Shown one piece after another: positions 1-7,722 of a DNA stretch of 64,000 nt (position 1 is the first letter of the stretch; every line of letters starts with the position of its first letter). The position numbers and the translations under genes are program-made. Source of the stretch: an uncultured Oligoflexia bacterium (GTDB taxonomy: Bacteria; Bdellovibrionota; Bacteriovoracia; Bacteriovoracales; Bacteriovoracaceae); NCBI GenBank assembly GCA_913058265.1, contig CAJXPQ010000014.1:1-64000 (forward strand). The letters are read 5' to 3'. The notes under the pieces are model-generated. The model did no database searches. It saw nothing but the letters and a program-made list of their open reading frames with translations, and was not told where the DNA came from.

Positions 1-47
1 CTACACGTAAGGAGTCGTCGGCAGCGTCAGATGTGTATAAGAGACAG
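1..47 (+). other. Illumina Nextera i5 adapter and Tn5 mosaic end (synthetic contamination)
   Basis: These bases are not genomic. Positions 1-6 are the end of the P5 tail (CTACAC), 7-14 are GTAAGGAG (an i5 index of the Nextera set), 15-28 are the read-1 linker TCGTCGGCAGCGTC, and 29-47 are the 19-bp Tn5 mosaic end AGATGTGTATAAGAGACAG. The order and spacing match the Nextera i5 oligonucleotide exactly. Genomic sequence starts at about 48, so this is an untrimmed contig end. Confidence 0.98.
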
Positions 48-98
48 ATATAAGATTATCTAATATTATTACAAATGGAAACTTTACTAGGTGTTTTA

Positions 99-3000
99 AT
101 GTCTGAGAAAAATACTCTGATGAATTATCTTTTTCAATCTCGATCACAGTTTATCAATATAGATTATAAAGATCTTGCTTCGTTATTCTTGCATCGTTTT
201 GCACAACGAGACAAACAGGATTACAAAGTAATATTCGTTTTCAATGAAGAAGATAATGCAAATCAGTTTTCAGATTTTATTGACTCTGCACTGTTATATC
301 CGGGGATCGGCTCTGAAATCTATTCTTCAATGAATTCTTCAACCACCAACCTCACACAACGGTTTAGTATCCTCCAAAAAATCTTACAGGGTACTGCAAG
401 TACAATTGTGACTACTCATGAAGCAATAGCGCTTCATACACCACCGACACAGTTTTTTGGAAATAGTAATATTCTGATTGTTAAGGATAATATTTACCCA
501 CCCGATCAATTAGCTCAAGATTTAGTTAAGTGTGGGTACTCTAGGACCTTAACGGTAGAAGAGGAAGGCACCTTCGCACTAAAAGGCGAAATTTTGGATA
601 TTTATCCTATTGGCTCTAACCCTATCAGAATATCCTACTTTGATGAAATCATAGAAGCCATTTTTCCTATTGATATCTCCACTCATAAATCTATAAGAGA
701 CTCAGAGATCATTGAGGCCGAGATTAATTCTTCTCCCAAGTCGCTTTTTAGTGATCAGAGTATACAGCTCTTTAAACAAAATATACCGAGGGTTCACTAT
801 TCTGAGTCTGACCTATATGAACACCGTAAACAAATCATTTCAAACCTCAATAACCAATCACTGTTTGACGATTATCCACTATTTCTTTCATTTTTCTTTG
901 ATGATAAGGCAACAATTCATGATTATTTAAAAGATAAAGATTTCACCTTTATTTTTGTAAATGATTCTCTTAATACTTTTGAAGAGTATACTAATGACTT
1001 AACACAACAATTTAATCTTTTTTCAGATGAAGGCATAGGACTATTTAAGCCTAAGCCTGAGGATATTTATAGTTTTAATGGCCATTTCTCTGAAACTTCA
1101 CTTCAGTTAAACAGACCTTCTTTAGGTACTGATAAGGCTCAGCAAATAAAATCATTTCAATACTTACTTCACGAATTAGAACCTTTATTTAATCAATCCC
1201 TTGAACAGCGTTTTACATCAATTAGTAATATCATAAATAGTTTTCAGAAAAATGATCATGAGATTTGTGTCTACTATTCCAGTGAAAAAACTCTTAATGA
1301 AATTAAGTTCATTCTACAAAGTAAAATGGAATACCTTGATCTTCTGAAAATCAAATATATACATAAAAAGATTCCTACTTCTTTTATTCTTGAAGATGAA
1401 AAAGTTATTGTTTTATCCGACTCTCTATTTTTTGCTCATAAGTCTAATAAAGTTAAGAAAGCATCTAAAATGCTTGATAGTAACCTTTTTGCTGAGCAAC
1501 TATCAACCCTAGAGGTTGGTGATTATGTTGTTCATAAGGATCATGGAATTGGTAAATACCTTGGAACAGAGTCCTTATCTTTAAATAATTCTACCTCTGA
1601 TTATATTGTTTTATCTTATAAGGATGAAGACAAGGTTTATGTTCCTGTCTATAAAATGAGCTTACTACAGAAACATTCTACTTCAGCGGCGCAAGTTGCC
1701 GTTGCTAACCTGAAAACAAATAAATTCGATCAAATCAAAAACAAGGCAAGGCAGGCCATAAAAAAACTTGCCTTTAATCTTCTTGAACTTGAGGCTAAAA
1801 GACGCTCTAGAGAGGGTTTTCAATATTCTGAACCAGGTCATGACTATAATGACTTCGAGCTTTCTTTCCCCTACGAAGAAACACCTGACCAGAAAACTGC
1901 AACTGAAAATGTTATCTCCGACATGACATCTACACGACCAATGGACAGACTGATTTGTGGAGACGTTGGTTTTGGGAAAACCGAAATTGCAATGCGTGCT
2001 TGTTTTTTAGCCGTTGTTGATTGCAAGCAAGTCGCAATCTTAGTCCCCACAACTGTTCTTGCTTATCAGCATTTTAATAGCTTCAAAGAGAGATTCAAAA
2101 ATTTTCCAGTCAATGTCGAGTTTATATCACGCTTCAAGACTGCAAAGCAGTCCAATATTATTGCCGAAAAACTACAAACGGGTCAAATTGATATACTAAT
2201 TGGTACTCATAAAATCTTATCTGATAAGTTTAAGTTTAAAGATTTGGGTTTAGTAATAATTGATGAAGAACAGAGGTTTGGCGTTTCACACAAGGAGAAA
2301 TTGAAACTACTTCGTGAGACTGTTGACTCTCTAACTTTAACTGCCACACCAATTCCAAGAACATTGCATCAGTCATTTCTTGGAATTAAAGAATTATCCC
2401 TTATAAAGACACCTCCACCTAGGAGACAGTCTATAAAAACATATGTCATCAAAGAAGATGCTTCTACCTTAAGAATGGCTCTTGAAAAAGAACTCGCTAG
2501 GGGTGGGCAAGTTTTTGTCGTTCATAATAGGGTTAATGATATTGAAAATTATACGGCGAAGATTAGAAAACTTGTACCAAAGGCGCGTGTTGTTTTTGCT
2601 CACGGACAAATGGGTGAGCGAGACTTAGAGCGTATCATTTCTGAGTTTTATGAATATAAATTTGATATTTTGGTTTCCACAACAATCATTGAATCTGGTA
2701 TTGATATTCCTCGCGCAAATACTATGATAATTGATCAAGCAAATAACTACGGCCTATCTCAACTGCACCAACTCCGAGGCCGTATTGGAAGATCTGATAA
2801 AAAAGCATATGCCTATTTCGTTATTCCTTCTCAACATAAATTATCTGAAGTTGCTGCGAAAAGACTACGAGCTATTCAAACATACGCAGAGCTCGGGTCT
2901 GGATTTTCTCTAGCAAGTACAGATTTGGAAATTAGAGGATCTGGAGATGTATTAGGTGCCGAACAATCTGGCCATATCAATAGTATCGGACTTGAACTTT

Positions 3001-3515
3001 ACACTGAGCTTTTAAGAGAAGCTGTTGCCGACCTTAAAGGGGAACCTGTTACTCTTCATGAAGAAATAGAAATAACAACTCCTTTTAATGCCTTTATACC
3101 TGAAACATATATTGAGGCTTCGAATATTAGACTCAAATATTACAAGATTCTTTCAAGTGCAAATGTAATAGAGGATTTAAACGAGACCTTAGAAATTCTG
3201 ACTGATCAATACGGAGCACTACCCTTAGAATTGCTAAATCTTTCAAATATTATTAAAAGCCGCGTTATCTTGTCAGGTATATGTTTAAAGTCTATTAGAG
3301 TTAAATCTAAGTCTATACTTCTTCAATTTGATCGACAGAAACTAGATAGTGATCACATCACTCGAGACAAAGTTATAAACTTATTTTCGCAGCGTCCCAA
3401 GATATATAAATTAAATCCAGATTACTCGATTAATTGTAATTTTAAGGATACAATTTTAATAGACACTTTACTTGAATTCTCTACTTATATTTCAGCTGAA
3501 TTAAGTAAAAAGTAA
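99..3515 (+). CDS. mfd: Transcription-repair coupling factor Mfd
   Basis: Mfd is an ATP-driven translocase that removes RNA polymerase stalled at DNA lesions and recruits UvrA for nucleotide excision repair. The 1138-aa length is typical. Counting from the upstream ATG at 75, a CarD-like RNA-polymerase-interaction domain starts near residue 479 (GDYVVHKDHGIGKY). The helicase core follows, with Walker A GDVGFGKTE near 628, DEEQ near 728, TATPIPRT near 758 and RGRIGRS near 904. A C-terminal TRCF domain completes it. The in-frame ATG at 75 has no ribosome-binding site, whereas the ATG at 99 follows AGGTG at a good distance, so 99 is preferred. The gene lies close to the contig end, so nothing upstream can be judged. 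A 23-nt gap leads to the next gene. Confidence 0.96.
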   Translation: MSEKNTLMNYLFQSRSQFINIDYKDLASLFLHRFAQRDKQDYKVIFVFNEEDNANQFSDFIDSALLYPGIGSEIYSSMNSSTTNLTQRFSILQKILQGTASTIVTTHEAIALHTPPTQFFGNSNILIVKDNIYPPDQLAQDLVKCGYSRTLTVEEEGTFALKGEILDIYPIGSNPIRISYFDEIIEAIFPIDISTHKSIRDSEIIEAEINSSPKSLFSDQSIQLFKQNIPRVHYSESDLYEHRKQIISNLNNQSLFDDYPLFLSFFFDDKATIHDYLKDKDFTFIFVNDSLNTFEEYTNDLTQQFNLFSDEGIGLFKPKPEDIYSFNGHFSETSLQLNRPSLGTDKAQQIKSFQYLLHELEPLFNQSLEQRFTSISNIINSFQKNDHEICVYYSSEKTLNEIKFILQSKMEYLDLLKIKYIHKKIPTSFILEDEKVIVLSDSLFFAHKSNKVKKASKMLDSNLFAEQLSTLEVGDYVVHKDHGIGKYLGTESLSLNNSTSDYIVLSYKDEDKVYVPVYKMSLLQKHSTSAAQVAVANLKTNKFDQIKNKARQAIKKLAFNLLELEAKRRSREGFQYSEPGHDYNDFELSFPYEETPDQKTATENVISDMTSTRPMDRLICGDVGFGKTEIAMRACFLAVVDCKQVAILVPTTVLAYQHFNSFKERFKNFPVNVEFISRFKTAKQSNIIAEKLQTGQIDILIGTHKILSDKFKFKDLGLVIIDEEQRFGVSHKEKLKLLRETVDSLTLTATPIPRTLHQSFLGIKELSLIKTPPPRRQSIKTYVIKEDASTLRMALEKELARGGQVFVVHNRVNDIENYTAKIRKLVPKARVVFAHGQMGERDLERIISEFYEYKFDILVSTTIIESGIDIPRANTMIIDQANNYGLSQLHQLRGRIGRSDKKAYAYFVIPSQHKLSEVAAKRLRAIQTYAELGSGFSLASTDLEIRGSGDVLGAEQSGHINSIGLELYTELLREAVADLKGEPVTLHEEIEITTPFNAFIPETYIEASNIRLKYYKILSSANVIEDLNETLEILTDQYGALPLELLNLSNIIKSRVILSGICLKSIRVKSKSILLQFDRQKLDSDHITRDKVINLFSQRPKIYKLNPDYSINCNFKDTILIDTLLEFSTYISAELSKK

Positions 3516-3538
3516 CAACTATAAATATAGGAATTTTT

Positions 3539-4351
3539 ATGAAATCACTCTTGTTCGTTTTGACTTTTGTTTTATCAACAACTGTACTTGCCAATGATCC
3601 TATTGTTGCTGAAGTAAATGGCACAACAATTAGAAAATCTACACTTATTCAATATCATCAACAGAATATGAATTTTGTTCAAGCTAATAAAGAGACAACT
3701 CTTGAATCATCTCTAAATCAGTTACTTGATAGGGCAATTGGTATCCAAGCAGCAAAGAAAAAAGGGATTCATAAAACACCTGAAGTTGTAAAAAAGATGA
3801 ATGATATTGTTTATCATGCATATGTTTCAGATCAACTGACTGATAAATTAAATGCAATTAAAGTTACAGATACTGATGTTAAAAATTACTTTAACAAGTA
3901 CCCTGAGTATAAGTCCTCTCAAATTCTTTTAAGATTAAGAACCACTCCTTCTCCGGATGAAGTTGGCTCAACTCTTAACTTAGCTAACAAAATTTATAAT
4001 GATGCTAAAAAAGATCCAAAAAACTTTGCCGGTCTTGCTAAGAAATATGGACAAACGACAACGGCGCTTACGGGTGGGGATATGGGTTTTCAACCAAGGT
4101 CACGTCTTTCAAAAGAATACTATAATGCTATTAAAGGTAAAAGAATTGGCTTTATTTCTAAGCCTGTTAGATCTCAGTATGGGGTTCATATTGTTAAGCT
4201 CACTGGTATAAAGAAATTTTCTGAGATAGACACAACTCTTTACAAAAGCATTGTAAGGGACCAGAAAAGAGATAAAATTATGCAAGATTATTTCAAAGCA
4301 CAAAGAAAATCTGCAAAAATTAAAATCAATAAAGAACACTTAAAGTTTTAA
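3539..4351 (+). CDS. Parvulin-type periplasmic peptidyl-prolyl isomerase (PpiC/SurA-like)
   Basis: This is a 270-aa exported foldase. Residues 1-18 form a signal peptide cut near VLA-ND. An N-terminal helical chaperone region (about 20-115) is followed by one rotamase domain (about 120-225), which has the parvulin patterns GGDMGF, an LSKEYYNAIKG helix and SQYGVHIVKL. Family knowledge: such proteins isomerise prolyl bonds and chaperone outer-membrane proteins in the periplasm. It sits 2 nt before a second SurA-like gene, so the two probably act as a pair in envelope assembly. TATAGGA precedes the ATG. Whether it is orthologous to SurA, PpiD or PrsA cannot be settled from sequence alone. Confidence 0.85.
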   Translation: MKSLLFVLTFVLSTTVLANDPIVAEVNGTTIRKSTLIQYHQQNMNFVQANKETTLESSLNQLLDRAIGIQAAKKKGIHKTPEVVKKMNDIVYHAYVSDQLTDKLNAIKVTDTDVKNYFNKYPEYKSSQILLRLRTTPSPDEVGSTLNLANKIYNDAKKDPKNFAGLAKKYGQTTTALTGGDMGFQPRSRLSKEYYNAIKGKRIGFISKPVRSQYGVHIVKLTGIKKFSEIDTTLYKSIVRDQKRDKIMQDYFKAQRKSAKIKINKEHLKF

Positions 4352-4353
4352 TT

Positions 4354-5271
4354 ATGAAAAATATTTTACTATTGGCTTTAATTTTAGGCTCTCTATCTTC
4401 TCATGCAAAACTTATAGATAAAATTGCAGGTGTTATTAATGATAATGTCTTCACTTTATCAGAAATTAACAGAGTAAGAGGAACACTTAAGTTTAGAGCT
4501 GAAATTGCACCATTTATTTATACTAAAAAATCTTATACAAAGTCAGATATTCTTCACTTACTACAAAATAACTTTATTATTAAAGATAAGCTTGCTGAAT
4601 TAGGTTTTGTTATATCCGATGACTCTGTTGAGTCTAGAATAACAGACACTGAAAAAAACCTTGGACTTAATAGAACTGAGCTTCACTCCTTCTTAAAGTC
4701 TAAAAGTGTAAGTTTCAATGAGTACTTTGAGCTTATTCGAGAGGCAATGGAGTTCAATATATTTAACTCTAGAATTATTTCTCCCTTGGTTACAATTACA
4801 GATCAGGAATTAAAAAATTTCTATATTACGAAGTTTGCTACCAAGAACTCAAAGGCTTTATCTTTTAAGTATAAAATTGTTGGCTTTACTATAAGCAAGT
4901 CTAAAATATTAGATAGTGATCTTAAAAGATTCCCTGGAATACTAAAAGAGTACAAGAAGTCTGGTAACATTCCTTCTATATATAGTTCTCTAGCAACTAG
5001 TGACCTAGGGACTCTTGCAGCAGATGATCTGCCAACAGTTTTCGCTAAAGCGCTTAAAAATACTACTGATAATACTTTTACAAAGGCCATCGTTAAAGAT
5101 GGTACAGTTCATGTCTTCTATGTTGTTAAAAGAGAGCTTGCTGAGTCTGCTGACTTCCTTAAGAAGAAGCCGCTTATTTATAACCAATTATTTCAAACCA
5201 GATCTCAATCAATTATTTCTGCCTGGTTTTCAAAAGAATCACTAAATTACTATATCGTTAATAACTTATAA
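4354..5271 (+). CDS. SurA-like periplasmic chaperone with a degenerate rotamase domain
   Basis: The protein has 305 aa, and its signal peptide ends near SSHA-KL. The mature N-terminus (KIAGVINDNVFTLSEINRVRG) is the SurA N-terminal chaperone pattern. The C-terminal half keeps the spacing of a parvulin fold (LGTLAADDLPTVFAKAL, then KDGTVHVFYVVKRE) but lacks the usual GGDLG and GxHI residues, so it is probably inactive as an isomerase (inference). The start lies 2 nt after the preceding foldase stop, which indicates one operon. It ends 24 nt before a strong hairpin terminator. The likely role is chaperoning of outer-membrane proteins. Confidence 0.8.
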   Translation: MKNILLLALILGSLSSHAKLIDKIAGVINDNVFTLSEINRVRGTLKFRAEIAPFIYTKKSYTKSDILHLLQNNFIIKDKLAELGFVISDDSVESRITDTEKNLGLNRTELHSFLKSKSVSFNEYFELIREAMEFNIFNSRIISPLVTITDQELKNFYITKFATKNSKALSFKYKIVGFTISKSKILDSDLKRFPGILKEYKKSGNIPSIYSSLATSDLGTLAADDLPTVFAKALKNTTDNTFTKAIVKDGTVHVFYVVKRELAESADFLKKKPLIYNQLFQTRSQSIISAWFSKESLNYYIVNNL

Positions 5272-5290
5272 TCTTTATTTTTTTCAAAAA

Positions 5291-5326
5291 GAAAAGCCTC
5301 ACAATTTGTGAGGCTCTTCTTTTTTA
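5291..5326. terminator. Bidirectional Rho-independent terminator
   Basis: A 9-bp inverted repeat GCCTCACAA / TTGTGAGGC (5296-5304 and 5306-5314) is flanked by A-rich sequence on the left and a T-rich run (5315-5325) on the right. It lies between the convergent SurA-like gene (+) and atpE (-) and can serve both. Confidence 0.9.
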
Positions 5327-5350
5327 ATTATTTCTAAAACTAATTAATAA

Positions 5351-5602
5351 TTAAATTTTACCTTGAATCATGAATGCAATAACGAATGCTAGAATTACTA
5401 GTGACTCGATAAGTGCCATACCAAGAATCATTGGTGTAAAGATTTTACCTTGAGCTTCTGGGTTTCTTGCAATACCTTCAAGAGCTGCTGACGCTGCTTT
5501 ACCTTGAGCCATTGTTCCACCAAGTGCTGCTAATCCGATTGCGATTGCTGCTGCAATTGCGATGTAACCTTGTGCTGCTGCTGTTGCTGTTTCTGTTTCC
5601 AT
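5351..5602 (-). CDS. atpE: ATP synthase F0 subunit c
   Basis: This is an 83-aa hairpin of two membrane helices that forms the rotor ring of F0. The polar loop ARNPEAQGK (45-53) is the family signature, and E66 in ALIES is the ion-binding carboxylate. Q33 and S67 match two ligands of sodium-type rings, but the threonine and tyrosine positions are leucines (L68, L71). Proton coupling is therefore the safer reading. AAGGAG lies just upstream of the ATG. It is the last gene of the (-) atpZ-I-B-E group and abuts the bidirectional terminator. The start is alanine-rich and slightly longer than usual. Confidence 0.96.
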   Translation of the reverse strand: METETATAAAQGYIAIAAAIAIGLAALGGTMAQGKAASAALEGIARNPEAQGKIFTPMILGMALIESLVILAFVIAFMIQGKI

Positions 5603-5626
5603 TTTAAATCTCCTTAAAAAATTATA

Positions 5627-6394
5627 CTAGTGCGCGTGTTCTTCATGATCGTGAGTTTCTACGGCCATAGCGATATATATCATTGTTAATAATGTGAATA
5701 CGAATGCTTGCATAAAACAAACAAAGATACCTAGACAATAAAATGGAATAGGCACGATGTATGGAACTAGATCAGTAAAGATAGCAAGAACAGTATGATC
5801 TCCTAACATATTCCCTCTAATTCTTAATCCTAAAGTAAGTGGTCTCATAGCATGTGAAATTACTTCTAAAACAAAAATTAGTGGTGCCATGTAAATCATT
5901 GGTCCCATAAAGTGTTTAATATGTCCCCAAAGACCCTGAACCTTTATTCCCTGACCGTTATAATATAAAAATATAAATAAACCTAAGGCCAAACCAGTAT
6001 TAAAATTTTCTGTAGGAGGTAAGAATCCAGGAATTAATCCAATTATGTTATTTAAAAATATAAAACCGAAATAAAAAATTATTAGAGGGTAGTAGGTTTT
6101 AGCTGGCCCTTTACCCATTGTTTCTTTTGCTAGGTTATAAAAGAACTCACTTATTGCTTCTATAATATTTCTAAAAGATATGCCTTTGTCTGGCACAAGA
6201 CTTTCGTCTACATTACTCGTTTTGAATCTATAGACTAGTCCACCAAGTATAAAAATAATTGATGTTAGTAAAAATGTAACCGTATGTTCAGCAAGGTTAA
6301 CTTTTTGAGAAAATCCAGATAGCCAAGTAAACCCACCAGCCGCAAGTGCTGAATTAGAAACACCTAATAAAGTAATCGTACTTAGTATTTTCAT
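5627..6394 (-). CDS. atpB: ATP synthase F0 subunit a
   Basis: A 255-aa integral membrane subunit forms the ion half-channels against the c ring. The essential arginine is R191 in TLGLRIRGNMLGDH, equivalent to E. coli R210. About six membrane segments are visible. Residues 1-19 look like a cleavable signal (SNSALA-AGG), and the C-terminus is histidine-rich (HDHEEHAH). AAAGGA precedes the ATG. It lies 24 nt upstream of atpE and 9 nt downstream of the AtpI-like gene. The b, delta and F1 subunits are encoded separately at 25.4-31.2 kb. Confidence 0.96.
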   Translation of the reverse strand: MKILSTITLLGVSNSALAAGGFTWLSGFSQKVNLAEHTVTFLLTSIIFILGGLVYRFKTSNVDESLVPDKGISFRNIIEAISEFFYNLAKETMGKGPAKTYYPLIIFYFGFIFLNNIIGLIPGFLPPTENFNTGLALGLFIFLYYNGQGIKVQGLWGHIKHFMGPMIYMAPLIFVLEVISHAMRPLTLGLRIRGNMLGDHTVLAIFTDLVPYIVPIPFYCLGIFVCFMQAFVFTLLTMIYIAMAVETHDHEEHAH

Positions 6395-6403
6395 TTAAAT
6401 CCT

Positions 6404-6757
6404 TTAATTTTTTTTCACAGTTGTTTTAATACTTAAACTAAAGATAATCAATTGAAATATGTAAATTCCAACCCAAAATAACTCTTTGTTTAATGAATTG
6501 CGTGATGCATAATAAAATGCCGCTATAATGATAAGAAGTTTAAGCGCACCGTATATTGCCGTTGGTATATATGTTGTATTAACTTCAATTCCTAACGCAT
6601 ATAGTCCGAATCTCATCAAGAATATTTGGTTGAGTATTATTCCTGCAATAAATATAAACATTAAGACCGGATCATTAATATAATAGTTAAATAGAAAGTA
6701 ATTAATAGCTGTACCTATCAAGTACCATTTAATCTTAATCTTGTTTTTTAATAGCAT
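6404..6757 (-). CDS. AtpI-like ATP synthase accessory membrane protein
   Basis: A 117-aa, very hydrophobic protein with four predicted membrane spans. Primary sequence conservation is low. The call rests on its place directly before atpB, its size and its topology, which match subunit I proteins (assembly factors of the c ring). It overlaps the end of the AtpZ-like gene by 23 nt, which suggests translational coupling. The function is inferred from context and only moderately certain. Confidence 0.65.
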   Translation of the reverse strand: MLLKNKIKIKWYLIGTAINYFLFNYYINDPVLMFIFIAGIILNQIFLMRFGLYALGIEVNTTYIPTAIYGALKLLIIIAAFYYASRNSLNKELFWVGIYIFQLIIFSLSIKTTVKKN

Positions 6758-6956
6758 AGCGAATCATCAGGGTGAATGTGTAAATAATTATAACTAAAAT
6801 AATAACTAGGCCTGTTACCTCACTAATATAGCCTTTCTTACTAAGCATATATATAAGTGCAAATACTCCAAGAATACTTGAAGGCAATCCAACAGCAAGT
6901 CCCATAGCCTTTATGATATTTGATTTCTTATCTTTTTCTCGAGACTCGTCGCTCAT
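6735..6956 (-). CDS. AtpZ-like small membrane protein
   Basis: A 73-aa protein with a charged start (MSDESREKDKKSN) and two membrane helices (about 15-36 and 45-67). This is the size and topology of AtpZ/AtpI-family proteins at the head of atp operons, proposed to work with AtpI in ion handling or c-ring assembly. It overlaps the upstream lipoprotein gene by 29 nt and the downstream AtpI-like gene by 23 nt. Confidence 0.65.
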   Translation of the reverse strand: MSDESREKDKKSNIIKAMGLAVGLPSSILGVFALIYMLSKKGYISEVTGLVIILVIIIYTFTLMIRYAIKKQD

Positions 6957-7722
6957 ATAGAGTATTTAACCTATTCCTTATTACATCTGGATTTGGATAT
7001 TCACCAAGTATTGAATAATAATAGTCGTATGCTTCTTTAAGTTTTTCGGAACTCTCATAGGCATTCGCTATTAAAAATTTTGTATCTGTTATTTTGTCGG
7101 CTCTTGTTTCACGTCTCAAATATTCATTCCACTGCGAAATAGCATTTTCCCAATCTCTTTTATAATAGTAGGCTAAACCTTTATAATAGTATGCCAGTAC
7201 TGAAAATTCTTTGTTATTTAACCTAATAACAGCATCAAGTTCTTTTATGGCTTCTTGGTATTCTTTATTATTTAAAACGCTTAAGGCGTACTTATAGGTA
7301 TACTGAGCCTGCTTTTTAAGCGGCGGCACAAAGTTTTTTAACTTATAAAATATGGCCTTTGATTTTTCATATTGATTTAAATTTTCAAAATATATTTCGC
7401 CAATTTTTTCAAGAGATTTTACCTGCCAAAGCGGTTCGTTTGAATCATTAACAATTGTTTCAAAGTGTTTAATACTCTTCTTATAATTACCTAAATAAAT
7501 TGAATATATTTCACCAAGTTGAAAATTTATCTTAATTCTTATATTTTTTGATGGTTTTTTGATCAGAATTTTTTCATAGATTTCTGCGGCTTCAGAATAT
7601 TTTTGTTCATTTATATGGTTATGAGCACTAATTATATCTTGATACAGGCCGGAAGAAAATCCACAGCCTGTAAGCAAGTATAGTAATATTATTAAAAGAA
7701 GATTATTCGTTTTCACCGTCAT
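6928..7722 (-). CDS. TPR-repeat lipoprotein
   Basis: The chosen start (ATG at 7722) gives MTVKTNNLLLIILLYLLTGC, a short charged n-region, a hydrophobic stretch and a lipobox LTGC with the lipidated cysteine at residue 20. GAAG precedes this ATG. A longer in-frame start at 7773 would bury the signal. The mature part is a row of tetratricopeptide-like helical pairs (KYSEAAEIYEKIL, YKKSIKHFETIV, YQEAIKELDAVI, WENAISQWNEYL) with a further repeat at the end, reminiscent of BamD/YbgF-type periplasmic scaffolds. It overlaps the end of gyrA by 20 nt. The specific partner is unknown. Confidence 0.8.
   Translation of the reverse strand: MTVKTNNLLLIILLYLLTGCGFSSGLYQDIISAHNHINEQKYSEAAEIYEKILIKKPSKNIRIKINFQLGEIYSIYLGNYKKSIKHFETIVNDSNEPLWQVKSLEKIGEIYFENLNQYEKSKAIFYKLKNFVPPLKKQAQYTYKYALSVLNNKEYQEAIKELDAVIRLNNKEFSVLAYYYKGLAYYYKRDWENAISQWNEYLRRETRADKITDTKFLIANAYESSEKLKEAYDYYYSILGEYPNPDVIRNRLNTLYERRVSRKR

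Noticed and set aside
29-47. Tn5 mosaic end as evidence of a native transposon
   Set aside because: It is contiguous with the Nextera index and linker, so it is library adapter.
75-98. Earlier in-frame ATG of mfd at 75
   Set aside because: No ribosome-binding site precedes it. The ATG at 99 has AGGTG at good spacing and matches the family start better. The sequence upstream of 48 is adapter, so the call is not fully secure.
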